DNA of 64,000 nt from Riptortus pedestris (GCA_019009955.1 CM032228.1:8605001-8669000); one strand, 5' to 3'; counted from the first letter of the stretch, positions 44,131 through 56,441 are shown. Program-made: numbers and translations. The notes: generated from the sequence alone by a model not told the origin.

Positions 44131-44219
44131 TAAGAACTATAAGCCAACTGAGAGTCTGTAATAGCGAATACATTAAAATATCCCAGACAGGTAAAGCCCA
44201 TATAAAATCTGACGAAATA

Positions 44220-44951
44220 TGAGGGGCTTGGTGCAGAAACGGGGTAACCCACAAATACCCATTTCTTTATATTTTTGTGTTTTTCCTTACTTCATTATAT
44301 TGTTTCTATAGCCTATCATTTTTATACTTCTTTCTGGTGCCATTCAGGAATAAAACATAGGTGGTGTAACTTGTAGACAACTATTCTGAAATTAATTGAG
44401 TGCAAAATTGGTGTAACTCACTATGGATTCATTTGTCTAGATATTTTTGTAATATTACCTTAAAAAGTTACATTATTTACTAATGTCAGTAAAGAAAGAA
44501 TTTGTACTTTGCATCCTATGTTTGTAGCAAAATGTCAAATAAAATTTGTTTATTTTCTTTAATACATACTGTTTATTTAATTTAAATAGTATTATTTCCA
44601 CCATTTTTCTTAAAACTATGGCAATGTAGGTTACTTCATTCTTGCAGTAAATACATATTTTGTTCATAGAGAGCTGCAATGACGTATAAAAATACAAAAA
44701 TGTGGAACACACCAATAAAGTTTCAAATTTTTCTTGGAGGAAAAATGGTGTAACCCACAATTTTGGCACTGAAAATGCAATTCTTAAGTTCATGTACACG
44801 GCAAATATTTACATTTACTAATATCACTCCAAGTACAAAGAACAATTTTTGTAGCAGTAATAGTTAATTTATACGGTTTCTTTAGCTTTTACTCCTCCTT
44901 TCTAAAAACAGGAAACTTGTGGGTTACACCGTTTGTGCACCAAACCCCTCA
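44220..44951. mobile_element. TA-flanked DNA transposon, non-autonomous
   Basis: TA at 44218-44219 and 44952-44953 flank inverted ends TGAGGGGCTTGGTGCAGAAA and TGAGGGGTTTGGTGCACAAA, continuing to GTAACCCACAA (about 37 bp, 3 mismatches). GGTGTAAC(CC/TC)AC is repeated several times inside. A 108-codon minus frame (44473-44799) lacks recognisable motifs. TA target suggests the Tc1/mariner group; not assigned further. Confidence 0.75.
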
Positions 44952-44974
44952 TATGTAAGTGGTATAAAAATACA

Positions 44975-45497
44975 TTTTTCTGTAATCGTTGAATAATGGT
45001 AACATTACTAAACTGAAATGAGTGAAGAAAGTGAAACATTTTGCAATAGAGTGAAGAAAGTGAATTGCCTTCTTAATTAGTAATAAGTATAAATTAAAAA
45101 ATAATTTGAAGTTGGAAACTAAATGCTTTTAAACGTTTCTTTACATTGTAAGCATTTATTTTAACAAAATAAATTGAAATGTGAATGAATTATTGGTGGA
45201 AATAATCAATATATTTTAAAATTTAAATATAATAATAATTACCTTCCTTGTTTATAACCTGCACTACTTCACAATCATCACTAGTTGTTTTATAACTATG
45301 CTTATAACCATTCACAACCATGCTACCAACAACAAACCATAATCATCACATCATCCTAATTTTGTTCATATTCTGGTTAGATCTGATCATGCATTACACG
45401 ATTACTGAAAAAAATTAATATTACACTCGTGACGGTAAACGTTTCACTCGAGTTGTAAAATGATCTACTTTCGACACTTGTATAATAAACAACTATT
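44975..45497 (+). mobile_element. MITE-like repeat B, copy 3
   Basis: Same orientation as copy 1. The terminal foldback is partly deleted (GTGACGGTAAACGTTTCACT). Immediately adjoins the TA-flanked element and a LINE fragment. Confidence 0.72.
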
Positions 45498-45502
45498 ATA
45501 AT

Positions 45503-45870
45503 AGCCTGAAGCATGTAATGCTACATTGCCCTGCACTTGGAAATCACAGAAAACAATATTTACAATCATATATAGTTAAAAACAGGACGAACCTTCATTG
45601 GAATATATGCTAAATACTAACAATATAGAAAAGCTAAATAAAATATATTACTTTATCAAAAGTATATTATTGTCAATTTATTAACCATTAATTGTTGTTT
45701 TGTTTTTGTTGACTTTCCGGAGCTATTATATACTGTTATATATTACATTATAAGAGCACTCGAAATTGTCGAATTGTAAATTATTTAAGTAGAATACCTA
45801 ACGATACTAACATAAAATGGCCAGACCCCTGGAAACGCCCATGTATTTATGCCAAATAAATAAAAAAAAA
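45503..45870 (+). pseudogene. LINE ORF2 extreme C-terminus and 3' UTR
   Basis: LKHVMLHCPALGNHRKQYL reproduces the HLLxxCPALxxxR block that closes RNase H-type LINE ORF2 proteins. One TAA follows NIC, then the frame continues to SIY. The 3' UTR ends AAATAAATAAAAAAAA. 5'-truncated against MITE B. Confidence 0.75.
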
Positions 45871-45984
45871 TATATATATTTTTCTCAACTCAAATATTAA
45901 CAATTACTACGTTATTCGTAATTACGTGTTGTTAGTCTTCAGTTAACCCAACATCTACTGTACTGCATTTTTATTTACGAATGG

Positions 45985-46168
45985 GGGCTGAGGTTAGCCA
46001 TGCGAGTTAAAGCGTTGACCTTAATCTCACGTGGTAAACCTAAAGTGGCGAGTTCGATTCTCGCATGGGCAAAGGAAATTATTTAGTGACGAAATTCATT
46101 AAATAACATCTTAAAATCCCACCCTGGCTAGAAAAGGGTGGTAAACTGTAGATAACCCGTCCCAATTA
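45985..46168 (+). mobile_element. tRNA-derived SINE, best-preserved copy
   Basis: GGGGGCTGAGG, TTAGCCATGCGAGTTAAAGC (A box), a type II-like long middle, GCGAGTTCGATTCTCGC (B box), then body GGAAATTATTTAGTGACGAA, CCCACCCTGGCTAG and GATAACCCGTCCCAATTA. Serves as reference for the other seven copies. Confidence 0.85.
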
Positions 46169-46254
46169 ACATAAGTTGCAAAAAGCCGACATTAATAAAT
46201 AATAATAATATTTAGGAATATAAGTGATGAGATGCGATCATTTGTTTGTCATAT

Positions 46255-46298
46255 CAGCAAATTTGAAATCTGCTTAGTTTACGCAGCCCCTCTGTAAC
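46255..46298 (-). repeat. HINE-A 5' tip fragment
   Basis: GAAATCTGCTTAGTTTACGC and AGCCCCTCTGTAAC. Confidence 0.65.
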
Positions 46299-46910
46299 TA
46301 TCTATTTATCCGTAATCCTCTACCGCCTAGCACAACATTTTAAAAATTCTGAAGTTGTGTTAAAAGAGTTTAATCCGAGAGTCATCCAGCTGTTGGAAAT
46401 CCATTTACTTCATGATTCTGCTGCTTGATGGAAGGTCTGATAAATAACTTTTTGAACTAAATAGAGTTAGCTGTAGATAAGAACTAGATTCTCTGATAAC
46501 ACAAAGGTGGTTGGTTTGCTCTCGCACCAGCTGAAGTCATTTTATTCTGTTGACAATGGTGACATTGTTGTCTATTCCCAGCCAAGCCTTTCTCTAATAC
46601 CGGGCCCTTCCTCTTTCTCCAGCTGTTTAACATATGTTGGAATAATAGAACTAAGGTGAGGAATTTCTCTAGTTCCCCAGTAAAAATTACTATTCAAATA
46701 TAATTAAAGGATTATTCTGACAACGAAAAGACACAACATTTATTCATATTTAAAATTTCAGAAATGAGTATGGGGTTGAGTCGTAGTGACTTTTGACATT
46801 CCGATTTAAGGTGCATGCGCAAAGAGATGTTCATTGTTGAACAATGAGTCTTTACAGTGATAGAACTTAAGAAATAATATTTTGTTTATTATTATTTACG
46901 TCCACTTTAT
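46299..46910. other. unassigned stretch
   Basis: No recognised gene or repeat. Confidence 0.4.
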
Positions 46911-47063
46911 GCTTCTATGGCTAATCGGGACGGGTTATCTACAGGTTACCACCTTTTCTAGCCAGGGTGGGCCTAAGGAGTTTATTTAATGAGTCCGTCA
47001 CCAAATAAATGTCGACTGCCCAAGGCAGGAATCGAACCCGCCACTCTAGGTCTACCACGCGAG
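46911..47063 (-). mobile_element. tRNA-derived SINE, A-box side lost
   Basis: GGGACGGGTTATCTACAGGT, CTAGCCAGGGTGGGC, and intact B-box GGAATCGAACCCGCC (plus strand). Truncated where a LINE and its 24-bp duplication begin. Confidence 0.78.
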
Positions 47064-47087
47064 ATAATATGAATCATTAAATAATTT

Positions 47088-47490
47088 GAAGAAGAAATTA
47101 TTATTATTATTAGGTTTGTGCCCCACAGCGATGGGGATTGGCATAATTTAAATAATATATTTACTCCTTCATCCACTTACCTTTGTTGTACTTTATTTTT
47201 ATATTATGGATAACATTCCTTTAATATCTGATTGTTTCTCAAATCCGTGCTTTGTCTAAATGAATATAATAAAAGTTAACACTTTCAAATCTTTTTAAGT
47301 ATTCTGTAGACCTATTCTATTTTGTGCTATATGTTTTTGTAAATGTTTATGTGTTTTAGATATGTTAGTATTTGTGGAATATATTGGCTGCTGTCAGTTA
47401 ATAATTGTGTCATATCGTAGGGTATGGGAAGGTTTTTTCGTTGGATGCAGTCTGTCAGTATGTTTTATCTTAAGGTGTTCTTAAAAAGAA
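47088..47490 (-). mobile_element. 5'-truncated LINE with TAA tail and 24-bp target duplication
   Basis: Identical 24-bp flanks (47064-47087 and 47491-47514, ATAATATGAATCATTAAATA plus ATTT). The minus strand ends CCCCATCGCTGTGGGGCAC, AAACCTAATAATAATAATAA. A decayed frame upstream gives RYDTIIN and NTNISKTHKHLQKHI. TAA-repeat tails are typical of the I group. Confidence 0.7.
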
Positions 47491-47579
47491 ATAATATGAA
47501 TCATTAAATAATTTTGATTTGTAATAATGAAACTTAAAGAATTATCACTAGTAGAAAATTAGTGTATTTCAAAAATTAA

Positions 47580-48250
47580 AATTCAATTCACAATTAGAGG
47601 GATTAATTAAATAGGAGTTTAAGAATTATTTGTTTATTTAAAGAATTATGATTTTAGGGAGCGTCTTTAATGAATAAGGAATTGAAGAACAATTAATGCA
47701 ATCAAAGAATTAAGTTTGAAGAATATTTAGTGCCATTAGAGAGATATGACGAGGATCAATTAGTTTTTCAAAAGATCTTATACTTCAGGAACAACAAGTT
47801 TTACTAAAGAATTGAGTTTGAAGATAACTTAGTGCCATTAGAGAAATATGACTTGAGGAGCAAATAGTTCTCAAAAGATCTTATACTTGAGGAACAATTA
47901 GTGTCATTAAGGAATTAGAACTTGAGGAACAATTAGTGTCATAGTGGATTAGAACTTGAGGAACACTAAGTGCCATAAGGGGACTTGAGGAATAATTAGT
48001 GTCAATAATGAAAAAAGATTTAAGTTCAATTAGTGTTGTAGCGAATTGTGGCTTGAGAAACAAATCGTGGCATTAATGAATAAGGTTTTAAGTTCGATTA
48101 GTGTCATAGTGGATTAGAACTTGAAGAAGACTAAGTGGCCTAATAAATTAGGACTTGAGGAAGAAATGGTGTCATTAATGAAGAAAGTAATAAGTTTAAT
48201 TAAGGTCATATTGTCATTTCTGAACAAGTACTTAAAGAACATTGAGGTAG
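47580..48250. repeat. ~36-bp imperfect minisatellite
   Basis: Repeats of ACTTGAGGAACAATTAGTGT with CATTAAGGAATTAGA-like spacers, 33-60 bp apart and increasingly diverged toward the edges. No coding value. Confidence 0.85.
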
Positions 48251-48289
48251 CATATTTTTTCTTGCAGAATTGCTAAACATCTCACGTCC

Positions 48290-48436
48290 AACTAACATTT
48301 TAATTTCTGTTTATTTTCTTATTTTCAGCCGCCACTAAACCTGATACACTGATAAAAATATGCCTTTGATAAGGGTTGACTAGTTTGTCGTTCTAACATG
48401 TGGGAAATCTTCTTAATTTACCCAGTCCTTGCTTAA
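48290..48436 (-). repeat. HINE-A left-end fragment, degenerate
   Basis: GCCGCCACTAAACCTGATAC and GGGAAATCTTCTTAATTTAC with a damaged tip. Confidence 0.5.
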
Positions 48437-49015
48437 ATAAAAGATCAGTCTTATGGGTCTATTTTCAGAGAGCGAATCGGATAATTTTTACCACTAGGCA
48501 TTCTGTTTAAAAATAAAGAGAGCTTCACAAATAATATTCGGAAAATCATAAAATTTTCAGTCCACTGACCAATTGAATAACATTTTTTTTTTGCTTTTGG
48601 CCTCTATGAACAGAAAGTGAACTGAGTTTAAACCATGCATGAATCATCGTTTAATGGGAGAAGAATGCAGGTTGGAAACTGTATGGTTGCGTTGAATTAG
48701 CAACAAAAGGCCCGGGGTTTGTGAGATGCACCGGCTCACCAATGCATTCCTAACAGACCGCATTTGCCGCCTGTTAAATGCAAACCATTTTATCAACCCA
48801 TCACCGTCCGACCAATTGTCACACTTGTCAAAGTGACATAAAGCAAGCCCAGCGTTCCGGAATGCCTTTCTATCGGTGTCTCTATACTAATTTTCAAGAA
48901 CATTATAGCCATTAGCACACATAAAAGCTACTATACATCAGTTGCACACCTTTCTAAAAGCTTTACCAGGTTTCCCTTAAGGCAATATATTTGTGTACAC
49001 ACACGCATATATATA

Positions 49016-49033
<18 letters not shown>
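48437..49033. other. unassigned stretch ending in a HINE-A tip and AT tract
   Basis: 48480-48950 has no recognised homology. About 48965, CCAGGTTTCCCTTAAGGCAA is a possible HINE-A 3' tip, followed by an AT tract in which the Helitron array begins. Confidence 0.45.
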
Positions 49034-49051
<18 letters not shown>

Positions 49052-51015
49052 CTAATATATAAATAAAATTGTAACCTCTGTCTGTACATTGCTTTTTTTT
49101 AACGAAATTTCACGATAACTTTTCGCTTCACATGTCATAGACTCCATATCTGCATTTTGTTTCTTTCGTGTATGTTTGTTTGTTTGGTTGTTTGTTACCT
49201 TTTCACGCATAAACGGCTGAACCGAATTTTATTGAAACTTAATATGTATATTACTACTAATTCAACTTAGACTTTAGGCTATATAAATTTTCTCTGAGAC
49301 GAACAGGAGTGGGGGTTATAAGGGATGCCTGAAATTAAAAATTGCGATATTTCGTTTCCTATTGGTTTTTCGGCAAATATGCACATAACAAAAGTTATTT
49401 ATTTTGTTATTTAGAGTAACTTTTGTTATATACACTTTTGTCGTATACCGAAGTTTAAATGCGTTATACGCTAAAAACTATAGCAGGAGTCCACAATTTT
49501 ATTTGGCACAAAAGACACAACCGAACTAAACCAAACTCGGTATGTGTATTAGTTAGTGAGGCCTTCATTATAATAAGCCATACCAACATTTCTATGGATG
49601 GGCAGGAGTGGGGGTTATAAGGGAAGCCTGAAATTAAAAATAGCGATATTTCGTTTCCTATTGGTTTTTCCGCAAATATAAACATAACAAAAGTTGTTTA
49701 TTTCGTTATTTGGAGTAACTTTTGTTATATACTCTTTTGTCGTATACCTAAGTATAAATGAGTTATAAGCTAAAAACTATAGCGGGAGTCATTAATTTTA
49801 TTGGGCTCAAAAGACTCAACCGAACTAAATAAAACTCGGTATGTATATTAGTGTTGACGCCCTAATTATCATAGGCCATACCAACATTTCTAGGGACGAG
49901 CAGAAGAAGTGGGGTTTGTAAGGGAGGCCTGAAATTAACATTAGTGATATTTCGTTTCCTATTGGTTTTTCGACAAACATGCACATAGCAAAAGTTGTTT
50001 ACTTTGTTATTTAGAGTAACTTTTGTGCGCATTCACTTTTAAAATGAAGTAAACACGGGATATACGCTAAACGGGAGTCAATAATATTAGTACTTATTTA
50101 AGGGGTTTTAATAAAGGAATATTATGACAAATGATGTTATGTTTTATATGATAGTTCAAAGTATGATTCGGATTAGTGAGGTAATAAATCTTCGTCACCC
50201 CCTCCTAATAACTTATGTTATTTATTTTCCAATAGACAAATAAAAACTATAAGAGCATTTCCATTTATTTAATTTGTATAATCTACCTTGATGTTATTGA
50301 AACAAATATTTTAATATAATAAACAAATTAAACGTTAATGGTTAATGTCATTAATGACAAAAAAACAATATGCGTTTAAACTCGATTATGTATATTTTCA
50401 GGGTGCTGTGCCACTATTATTTAATTCCATCCGGTAGTTAAATTATAAAATAATGTTTTGCATCATATAATTATAAGTAGAAGTAATGTTGGAGATAGTC
50501 CCATGCTGGGAACGGAAGATGACGGGAGGAAGCCTTACACGTTAATTGAGTTTTCCTTATATTTCCCAGTACTGGCATTACTGGAAGCGATTTTCCCTCC
50601 AATGAGATTCACTTAATACCAATAAAATAATCCTTAAGTGCAAAAACTTTTGCCCTTAAAACTATGTGAGCTCGGAAAGGCTTTTTGAAAGGAAATTATG
50701 TATATTATAGATGATATTTAATGGTAAATAAATGGCTAAACCCAATGATTATGGTTTGAATTATTGAAAAACGGGTTGAGTCAAAAAGTGTAGAGGGATA
50801 GGATTAGGAACACATTTTCATTTATCCTACAAAAATAAAATTTCTATTCTATTAATCCCAAAGTTACTATTCAGGGTAAGCTATTCCGGAAAATCATTAC
50901 GTTTGAGGAGGGAAGTGTAATTGGTAACACATTGAAGTCTTACTATCAATCAAAATACTATCATTAGTCCATCAAGAATGATTTCCCGGGCATACGGGCC
51001 GGGAACCTTAGCTAG
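49034..51015 (+). mobile_element. Helitron array member A (family 1 left, different 3' end)
   Basis: Left part (AAAATTGTAACCTCTGTCTG) and three 298-bp-type units (marks at 49304, 49603, 49900) match family 1. From about 50090 the sequence is unrelated, and it ends in another hairpin, CCCGGGCATACGGGCCGGG, then GCTAG before T. So it is a chimera with a replaced 3' end. No Rep or helicase. Confidence 0.75.
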
Positions 51016-52674
51016 TATATATATATATATATATATATAAAATTGAAACCTCTGTCTGTACATTGATTTTTTTTGCGAATTTTCACGGATAAACTTATTC
51101 CCCCCCGTTTCCCCACAACACTAACATGTCATTAGAGACACCATAAACTGCATTTTGTTTTTTCTTTTCTTTCTTCTTTGGTGTCCTGGTTTGTTTTGTT
51201 TTTATTTATTTTTGTTTTTTGTTTTTGTTTTGTTTTTTTTTTTGTTTGGTTGTTACCTTTTCACGCATAAACGGCTGAACCGAATTTTATGAAACTTGGT
51301 ATGTATAGTACTATTGGCCCAACTTAGACTTTAAGCTATATTAATATTCTCTAAGACGAACAGGAGTGGGGGTTATAAGGGAGGCCTGAAATTAAAAATA
51401 GCTATATTTCGTTTCCTATTGCTTTTTCAGCAAATATGCACATAACAAAAGTTACTCTAAATTACAAAATAAACAACTTTTGTTATGTGCCGTATACGGA
51501 AGTATAAATGAGTTATACGCTAAAAACTATAGCGGGAGTCCACAATTTTATTTGGCACAAAAGACTCAACCGAACTAAACCAAACTCGCTATGTGAATTA
51601 ATACTAACGATTATCTTATAATAAGTCATACTATAATTTCTAGGGCCGGGCAGGAGTGGGGGTTATAAGGGAGGCCTGAAATTAAAAGTAGCGATATTTC
51701 GTTTCCTATTGCTTTTTCAGCAAATATATACACAACAAAAGTTGTTTATTTTGTTATTTAGAGTAACTTTTGCTATATGCACTTTTGCCGTATACGGAAG
51801 TATAAATGAGTTATACGCTAAAAACTATAGCGGGAGTTCACAATTTTATTTGGCACAAAAGACTCAACCGAACTAAACCAAACTCGCTATGAGAATTAAT
51901 ACCAACGATTTCCTTATAATAAGCCATACTAACATTTTTAGGGACGGGCAGGAGTGGGGGTTATAAGGGAGGCCTGAAAAATTAAAAATAGAGGTATTTC
52001 GTTTCCTATTGCATTTTCTGCAAATATGAACATAACAAAAGTTCTTTATTTTGTTATTTAGAGTGTAACTTTTGTTATATGCACTTTTGCCATAAATGGA
52101 AGCATAAATGAGTTATACGCTATAAAATAATGCGGGAGTCCACAATTTTATTTGGCACTAAAGGCTACCAAATTAAACCAAACTCGCTAAGTGAATTAGT
52201 ACTAACGCCTTCATTAAAATAAGCAAAACTAACAATTATAGGGACGGGCAGGATAGGGGGATATAAGGGAGGCCTGGAATTAATGATTTCCTATCGGGGT
52301 TTCGGCAAATATGCACATAACAAAAGTTGTTTATTTTGTTATTTAGAGAAATTTGCTCTACAATTCTTTTCAATATGAACTATCAGGTACCACATCATAA
52401 AAAATTAATTCAAATGTATGTTAATATTTAGTCCTTAATAATTCAAATCTATGCATAATGCACAGGAGACGGGAAATATGACAATATGGAGGACAGTGAA
52501 GTCTTACATAAAAAAATAATTTTATTATTAACAAATGCCAACAACGGATATTAACCTTAAACACTGGAACGGGTAAAGGTGAAAATATTGTGCAAACTAA
52601 AGCCTTGCCAAAAAAAATACCATCACCATTCAGCCTCAAATGAATTCCCGAGCGAAGCCGGGTATCTGAGCTAG
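51016..52674 (+). mobile_element. Helitron array member B (family 1), complete
   Basis: Follows A with only an AT tract between. Four tandem units (51361, 51651, 51949, 52249). 3' end CCCGAGCGAAGCCGGG, TATCTGAG, CTAG at 52671-52674. Same architecture as 11242-12806. Confidence 0.83.
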
Positions 52675-53190
52675 TATATATATATATATAAAATTGTAAC
52701 CTCTGTTTGTACATTGTTTTTATTTTCAAAATTTCACGATACTTTTTCGTTTCACATGCCAGAGACACGATATCTGCTATTTGTTTGTTTGTTTCTTTGT
52801 TACCTTTTCAGGCATAAACGGCAGAACTGAATTTTATGAAACTTGTTATGTATATTACTACTAAACCCAACTTAGACTTTAAGCTATATTAATATTCTCT
52901 GAGACGGACAGAAGTGGGAGTTATAAGGGAGGCCTAAAATTAAAAATAGCGATATTTCATTTCCTATTGTTTTTTCGGCAAATATGCACATAATAAAAGT
53001 TGTTTACTTTGTTATTTAGAGTAACTTTTATTATATACACTTTTGTCGTATACCCAATTATAAATGAGTTATACACTAACAACTATAACGCGAGTCAAAA
53101 ATTTTATTTGGCCCAAAAGCCTGAACCGAACTAAAAAAACTCGGTATGTAAATTAGCACTAACAACTCCATGATAATAAGTTATTATTGT
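52675..53190 (+). mobile_element. Helitron array member C, 3'-truncated
   Basis: Begins directly after B's CTAG (TATATATATATAAAATTG), contains the left part and one and a half units, and stops where the LINE at 53207 starts. Confidence 0.78.
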
Positions 53191-53206
53191 TAGTTATTAA
53201 TAATAG

Positions 53207-53960
53207 TCTGATATTTGTGACCCCGGAAGAATATTTTCAGTCCCTTGGTCAATGAATGTGAAATATCTTGGAGTCATATTAGACTCTAAACTTACCTACA
53301 CTAACCACATCAATACTCAGTGGAATAAAGCTATTGGAATACTACAATCCTTATTTTCTGTACTAAACAGAAATTCAGGGTTAAGTATAACTAACAAAAA
53401 ACTTGTTTACTACTTATATATACGGCCTGTTTTATTTTATGCCTGTCCTATTTGGTCAATGACATGCGAAACTAATAAGCGTAAATTACAAGTGGCTCAA
53501 AATAAATGTTTAAGATTTATTGGTTCATTCCCACGATGGACTCCTGTCATGCACATGCATGAAATTTTTGACATTCCCACAATAAATGAGTACATAACTA
53601 AGTTAGCAGAACACCTTTTCGATGCATGTCAAAATAGTAAGTATCAGCACATTGCTGATATAGTTAATTATAGTTATAGTAGTTTAAATTACAAGAATTA
53701 CAAATATAAGAGACTTAAGCACATAACATTTTAATTTCTCTGATGAGCTTTTATTTTATTCTGTACAAATTTATATTCTTCTGTGTATCTTTATAGTTCT
53801 TCTATAGCTCTTCTGTATTACTTTTAAACTTTCTGTAATTGAGAATTTTTATTTATTTCTGTATTTGGGTTTTTTCTTTTTTGTATTTTTTCCCTTATTA
53901 TACATTTAGATATTAGAATAAAAATAGATATAAGTAATGTGGAATATTTAAAAAAGCCAA
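53207..53960 (+). pseudogene. Jockey-type LINE ORF2, RT C-terminal region, 5'-truncated
   Basis: Open from 53207 to the stop at 53734, with no internal stops: VPWSMNVKYLGVILDSKLTY, HINTQWNKA, LVYYLYIRPVLFYACPIWS, LQVAQNKCLRFIGSFPRWTP. These are the post-YxDD thumb/connector signatures of Jockey-group RTs (VKYLGV-LD, I-PVL-YA-P-W, LQ--QNK-LR). The RT catalytic core is missing. A 225-bp 3' UTR follows, with AATAAA at about 53962 near the junction. Confidence 0.85.
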
Positions 53961-55473
53961 TAAACTTGAAAAATTGTACTTACTTCTATTGTAAATTATT
54001 ATTTGTTAATATTTTAGATAATAATAAAATTCTTTTAACTCTTTTAACTCATTTAATTCCTTTCCCATAGTCTTGTTTCAAATATAATTTTGTTAGCTAC
54101 AAATAGGAGGAATGGATTCTGAAATAAAAAGAAAAGAATGGGAAAAAGAATTGATTCTGAAAAAAAAGTGTTTAGAACGAAATAACGCAAAAGTATTCTT
54201 GAATAAATACAAAAAAATGTTTACCTCAAAAACATCAACATAAAAAGTGTTATTTCATTTAAATTTTTTTCTTCTTTTTTTTTTTAATTTAAAATTCATT
54301 CCTCTTTCCACAGATTATTCTGTTGGCTACAACTTTTACGTCGCAGCATTTTTCAATAAAACGGGCTTTTCTGAAATGAAAATTTGTGAGTTCTTATGAA
54401 TATTTTTTTATTTTAATTTAGTAACTGTGCTAATTTCCAATAAAAAATTATTGAATTGAAAAAAACATTTTAAAAATATTATATTTTAAGTCTGCAATTA
54501 TAAGCTTATTTTTCAAATTTATGTTAATATTTTCTTTAATGCTTTCCATACATTACTTAAAACTTGTATAAACAATTTTATTTATTTTTTTATCAATGTC
54601 GTAGATCATTTATTTCCTAATCAACTTTTTAAACTTTGATCTCTTTATTATTTTTGGCACGTAAATTAGTCAGTTGTTGAGTAGACTAAATAAGTATTTA
54701 AATTACTAAATAACTTACAAACTATCGTAGAAAGTAGTTAGCTCATCTAATTTTCTAATCTTAAAAACTTTTAATTCCAATTTTCTTGTGTCACTTTCTT
54801 TGTAAACTAGAAAGTCGTTAGCCTTACCGTGCCTTTATGGAATATAAATGATTTTGGTAATCTTAGTTGAGTAATTTCATCATATTTTTTTTTTAAACTT
54901 GCTCCATTCTTTACTCGGAAAATAACGAGTTTTTCTTGAATGAATTTAAATAATGAAAAATTAAAAATATCGAAACGAACCAAAAGAAAAAAAGTGAGGA
55001 AGAAAAATTTACTAATAAATGTTAGCGAAGGTAGAAAATGGACGACTGAAGAACCGTTTCAAGATTAATTATATTCGAAAGAGAACCATTCCAAGTAACA
55101 ATCCAATTATTGGAATTGGAGGGTGAGGACTTTAATGGAAAATCCGATTTTTCTGCCAGATTGACTCGCAGTTGCCAGATAACCATTAGTCGATATTAAA
55201 ACTTAAAAAGAACATTGTTAACCTGATTTCGGTAGAAATCCTAATATCAATTCTTCTTTCTTTTCAGTTTTTCTTCCTTTCTGTTATTCACAATTGTTTT
55301 TAAACTGGTTCTTTTTATTTTTGTTTGCGAGGAATATCGCTTCAAACGCTTTGCGGTAATCTGTAAAAAAATAATTACATTCCAGAAATAGTTTTTTGCA
55401 TTTCTTTTAGGATTTGGATTTTAAATTACAATGTTCAGAGAGTAGAGATTTGCAATTATACCAGAAAAAGGAA
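53961..55473. other. unassigned AT-rich stretch
   Basis: Apart from dispersed repeat D at 54090-54420, no gene or recognised repeat. Could be intron of the GPCR gene. Confidence 0.4.
54090..54420. repeat. dispersed repeat D, two opposed pieces
   Basis: 54100-54235 reads forward (GGATTCTGAAATAAAAAG, AATGTTTACCTCAAAAA). 54245-54400 reads reverse (ATTCATTCCTCTTTCCACAG, GGCTACAACTTTTACGTCGC). Confidence 0.5.
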
Positions 55474-55477
55474 TTAA

Positions 55478-56441
55478 CCCTCGGTCGGGCGCGTCAAGAA
55501 TATTCCGTCTTCGGGCGCGTGTACCTCAGAGATCATCCTCAACCGTTTTTACGGAAATACAGTTTTTTAATATATATTTTGCACTAAAACGTTCAGTGTG
55601 TGATTAGAAACCATAACAGAGGAAGTATTTGTTTGAAAGAAGTAAATAATTTTCAAAATTGATAAGAATTATAATAAAAAAAATCTTGGTTGATAAAATA
55701 ATCAAGTTAGTCATAGATTCATTATTATTAAAACCTTGGACGATGATTTTTAAAATATAATTAAAAAATACAAATATCAAAAGAAATTGTTTAAATGCAC
55801 ATAAAGTCTTAATTATACATAATTCATTTCAGTTTGTGAACAATATAAACAAATTATCTAAAAATAACTTCATTCAAAAATAAGTAGCACGAAATCAAAT
55901 TTAGATAATACTTTTTAAAAATCGTCTATATTTCAGTTTTGCTTTTGGTTCACATCATTTTCTTTTGTTTGTTGTAGCAGAGGGACTTTTTTTATGATGT
56001 TCTGTACTTGAGTCTATGGTCCAATGGGTCTCTGCACTGTTCAAGTTTCGTTCTTAGTTTGGGTGGTAAACGTCTACTGTAGTAGTGCGTCGTACAATAT
56101 TTTCTTGTATAAGTTCTTTTGAAAGCTCATTTATGAGCAACATAATAGAAAAATAGGTTTATATGATTCCAATTAATAAAGAGAAACTTAATTGATGTAT
56201 ATATTTATGAAATACAGATTTCAAAAAAACTTACGAGATCGGGCGCGTGGTATCTAGGAGATAAAACATAATGACAGGTGAAACACACGACTCCATCAAA
56301 CACAGTGGCACTACTGACCTTGGGGGGGGGGTCCTATAAACCACATAACTCGAAGCACTATACCATCATTCTCTGATAGGAGGAGTGGCAAATATTTCTC
56401 TAGAAACTGTGTATCTCAGAGATCACGCGCCCGACGAAGGG
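55478..56441. mobile_element. piggyBac-type element 2 with TTAA target duplication
   Basis: TTAA at 55474-55477 and 56442-56445 flank CCCTCGGTCGGGCGCGT and CCCTTCGTCGGGCGCGTGAT (inverted). A CGGGCGCGTG block followed by ATCTC/TCAGAGATCA recurs subterminally, including an internal copy near 56240. 964 bp, no transposase core. Termini differ from piggyBac 1. Adjoins a HINE-A 5' end at 56453. Confidence 0.82.

Noticed and set aside
46020..46075. tRNA gene suggested by intact A and B boxes
   Set aside because: Cloverleaf stems do not close and the sequence continues into a repeated SINE body shared by eight loci.
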